This document shows, one piece after another, positions 6,019 to 7,755 of a stretch of 7,755 nt of DNA. Numbering within the stretch: the stretch's first letter is position 1; every line of letters begins with the position of its first letter. The translations under genes were made by a program, and so were the position numbers. The DNA is from Holophagales bacterium (GTDB lineage: Bacteria; Acidobacteriota; Holophagae; Holophagales; Holophagaceae), in NCBI GenBank assembly GCA_031283145.1, contig JAITCJ010000183.1:1-7755 (forward strand), in the 5' to 3' direction. The notes beneath the pieces are model-generated. The model worked only from the letters and a program-made list of their open reading frames with translations, was not told the origin of the DNA and made no database searches.

Positions 6019-6060
6019 AAGTTTTTGAAAAACAGGAAAACCCTGATTTTTCAAAAACTT
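6019..6060. terminator. 18-bp hairpin, candidate bidirectional termination stem for ssb and glnS
   Basis: Positions 6019-6036 pair with 6042-6060 around a five-base loop, with one bulged A (6046). The arms contain the T- and A-runs (AAGTTTTTGAAAAACAGG on the left), so T-rich stretches occur on both strands inside the stem. On the minus strand it is followed by TGGCGTTTTAG, a weak T-rich tail. It lies between convergent genes. It is the best terminator candidate in this gap, although not a classical GC-stem plus U-tract. Confidence 0.45.
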
Positions 6061-6065
6061 GCGGG

Positions 6066-6081
6066 CGGCGATTGCTCGCCG
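6066..6081. repeat. 6-bp GC-rich hairpin with TTGC loop
   Basis: CGGCGA pairs with TCGCCG around TTGC, sitting between the two larger hairpins of this gap. It is short but fully complementary. Confidence 0.35.
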
Positions 6082-6082
6082 A

Positions 6083-6132
6083 CATACCAACTTACAATCA
6101 AACATAATGCCGTTTGATTGCAAGTTGGTATG
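6083..6132 (-). terminator. Long hairpin immediately after glnS (21-bp stem)
   Basis: Positions 6083-6103 and 6112-6132 are inverted copies with one difference, around an 8-base loop. The stem starts three bases past the glnS TAG stop codon. In glnS-strand RNA the odd position is a G-U wobble, so the stem is fully paired; on the plus strand it would be an A/C mismatch. That asymmetry suggests function in the glnS transcript, as terminator or 3' end protector. There is no U-tract after it. Confidence 0.5.
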
Positions 6133-6135
6133 ACT

Positions 6136-7755
6136 CTATGCCTTTGCCTCGATCTTTGCCCAAGTGTCTTTGAGTCCAACAATCCTGTTGAAAACGGGCA
6201 ATCCTGGCGTTGAATCGCTGTCAACAGCAAAATAACCTGTCCTTTCAAATTGAAAGCGCTCTCCATGCCGAGCGTTTGCCAGACTTGGCTCAAGTTTAGC
6301 CTTTAATATTTCTAAGCTCTGGTTGTTTATGCCTTGCCGCCAGTCTTGTCCTTCGGGCATGTCCATGGGGTCTTCCGCGAGAAAGAGATGGTTGTATAGT
6401 CTCAGTTCGGCTTCAATAGCTTCTTCGGCGCTGACCCATTGAATGGTACCTTTGATTTTTCGTCCGTCGGCTGCGTTTCCGCCTTTGGAATTTTCATCCC
6501 AGACGCATCTGAGTTCCGCAATGCCGCCATGAGGGTCTTTGACTACTTCGCGGCAACGGACAATGGCGGCGCCCCGCAACCTCACTTCGGCATCGGGGGC
6601 GAGGCGGAACCATTTTTTAGGGGGGGCTTCCCTGAAATCGTCCTGCTCAATCCACAGTTCTTTTGTAAAGCGGAGCTTGCGCGTCCCTGATTCTGGTTTT
6701 TCATTGACGTCGGGCAATTCGACTTCAAAGTACTGTTCAGGGGACATATTTGTGATGGTCAGTTTTAGCGGGCGCAGCACGGCCATTCTGCGCGGCGCGA
6801 TTGCTTCCAGATCTTCACGGACACAGGATTCCAACAGGCCGATTTCGGCGACCATGTCCCGTTTTGCCACACCAACGCGCTCAGCGAAAGCCCTTACTGC
6901 CTCGGGTGTATAACCTCTGCGGCGCAACCCGCAAATGGTGGGCATTCTGGGATCATCCCAGCCTGAAACCATGCTCTCCTGCACTAACTGAAGCAGGCGG
7001 CGCTTGGACATCAGCGTATGAGTGAGATTGAGTCTGGCGAACTCAATCTGGCGCGGCAGGGGTCTCTTGAAAAATTTTCCCTCAACGTCCTGTTCCAAAA
7101 ACCAGTCGTAAAGGGGTCTGTGATCCTCGAACTCAAGCGTACAGATGCTGTGCGTGATGTTTTCAATGGCGTCGCAAATGCCGTGGGCGTAGTCGTACAT
7201 GGGATATACGCACCAAGAGTCGCCGGTTCTGTGGTGATGGGCGCGGCGGATGCGGTACATCAGGGGGTCGCGCATGTTCATGTTGGGGTGTTGAACGTCT
7301 ATCTTTGCTCTCAGAACGCGGGAGCCGTCGGGAAATTCCCCGTCTCTCATGCGCCTGAAAAGATTCAGGTTCTCTTCCCATGAGCGGTTTCTGTGCGGGC
7401 TGGGGCGTCCGTGTGTGTAGAAATTGCCGCGATATTCCTTTATTTCAGATTCGATCAGGTCGCAGACAAAGGCTTTGCCCTGCTGTATCAGGTATTCCGC
7501 GTAATCGTACAGCAGTGGAAAGTAATCGCTCGCGTAGAACTCGCCAACCCATGAAAATCCCAACCAGCGTACGTCTTCGCGGATTGAGTCAACGTATTCC
7601 ACATCCTCTTTGACGGGATTTGTATCGTCAAAGCGTAGATTGGTTTTTCCGCCATACTTTTTTGCCAGACCAAAATTGATGCAAATGCTCTTGGCGTGCC
7701 CAATGTGCAAGTAACCGTTAGGCTCCGGCGGGAAGCGCGTCATTATGCGCCCGCC
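6136..7755 (-). CDS. glnS: Glutaminyl-tRNA synthetase, N-terminus beyond right edge
   Basis: A cytoplasmic class Ic aminoacyl-tRNA synthetase that charges tRNA-Gln with glutamine using ATP. The window holds 539 codons plus the stop, close to the E. coli protein's 554 residues. The frame stays open to the edge as GGRI before MTRFPPEPNG, so the ATG at 7743 is internal and about 25-35 residues are missing. Numbering from that Met: HIGH at 13-16 in PNGYLHIGHAKS, the tRNA acceptor region RFDDTNPVKEDVEYV (37-51), YPMYDYAH (180-187), and the second ATP signature as LMSKR at 244-248, followed by GWDDPRMPTICGLRRRGYTPEAVRAF. The C-terminal half carries the two anticodon-binding beta-barrels (from about PRRMAVLRPLKL onward) and ends WAKIEAKA. 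GlnRS-specific motifs separate it from bacterial GluRS. Having GlnRS suggests direct charging rather than, or besides, the GatCAB route. Confidence 0.97.
   Translation of the reverse strand, partial: GGRIMTRFPPEPNGYLHIGHAKSICINFGLAKKYGGKTNLRFDDTNPVKEDVEYVDSIREDVRWLGFSWVGEFYASDYFPLLYDYAEYLIQQGKAFVCDLIESEIKEYRGNFYTHGRPSPHRNRSWEENLNLFRRMRDGEFPDGSRVLRAKIDVQHPNMNMRDPLMYRIRRAHHHRTGDSWCVYPMYDYAHGICDAIENITHSICTLEFEDHRPLYDWFLEQDVEGKFFKRPLPRQIEFARLNLTHTLMSKRRLLQLVQESMVSGWDDPRMPTICGLRRRGYTPEAVRAFAERVGVAKRDMVAEIGLLESCVREDLEAIAPRRMAVLRPLKLTITNMSPEQYFEVELPDVNEKPESGTRKLRFTKELWIEQDDFREAPPKKWFRLAPDAEVRLRGAAIVRCREVVKDPHGGIAELRCVWDENSKGGNAADGRKIKGTIQWVSAEEAIEAELRLYNHLFLAEDPMDMPEGQDWRQGINNQSLEILKAKLEPSLANARHGERFQFERTGYFAVDSDSTPGLPVFNRIVGLKDTWAKIEAKA

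Noticed and set aside
4308..6132. CRISPR array or tRNA/rRNA gene in the hairpin-rich gaps
   Set aside because: There are no regularly spaced direct repeats, no cloverleaf with a conserved T-loop sequence and no rRNA-like sequence.
6439..7613. Plus-strand frames of 74-124 codons opposite glnS
   Set aside because: They are shadows of the strongly supported glnS gene on the other strand.
7741..7743. ATG at 7743 as the glnS start
   Set aside because: The frame continues upstream to the window edge (GGRI), and the known family has about 25-35 residues before TRFPPEPNG, so this Met is internal.

Overview
The window is chromosomal DNA with a GC content near one half. It holds seven protein genes: five complete and two cut by the window edges. 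The gene content points to a Gram-negative-like, possibly anaerobic bacterium. It includes a glutaminyl-tRNA synthetase of the bacterial GlnRS type, an SSB ending in DDDIPF, a cystathionine gamma-synthase-family enzyme and a secreted protein with an ordinary signal peptide. From memory, the GlnRS and SSB look most like those of Desulfovibrio- or Geobacter-type bacteria, with Synergistota also possible. I cannot settle the lineage from sequence alone.

Layout. Positions 1-197 (minus): the N-terminus of an exported protein. Positions 258-1502 (minus): a PLP-dependent Cys/Met metabolism enzyme. Positions 1503-1690: a divergent gap with a probable promoter for the PLP enzyme. Positions 1691-2992 and 2995-4260 (plus): two monovalent cation/proton antiporters of different families (CPA2-like, then CPA1-like), two bases apart and almost surely one operon. 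Positions 4261-4560: a convergent gap full of hairpins. Positions 4561-5286 (minus): a class I glutamine amidotransferase-like hydrolase (peptidase C26, PuuD-like). Positions 5391-5846 (plus): ssb, without its usual ribosomal-protein neighbours. Positions 5847-6135: a second convergent gap packed with hairpins, including a 99-bp MITE-like element with perfect 21-bp inverted ends. Positions 6136-7755 (minus): glnS, running off the right edge.

The antiporter pair is the only clear functional unit and should serve Na+/K+ and pH homeostasis. The other genes are individually recognisable housekeeping or metabolic genes with no evident shared pathway.

The least ordinary part is the non-coding DNA. 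Both convergent gaps carry runs of well-formed hairpins with no classical U-tract. In the four hairpins that contain a single T/G (wobble) position, that position is pairable only in the RNA of the gene lying upstream. This suggests the hairpins act in 3' untranslated RNA. I found no CRISPR array, tRNA, rRNA, transposase gene or defence or toxin system.
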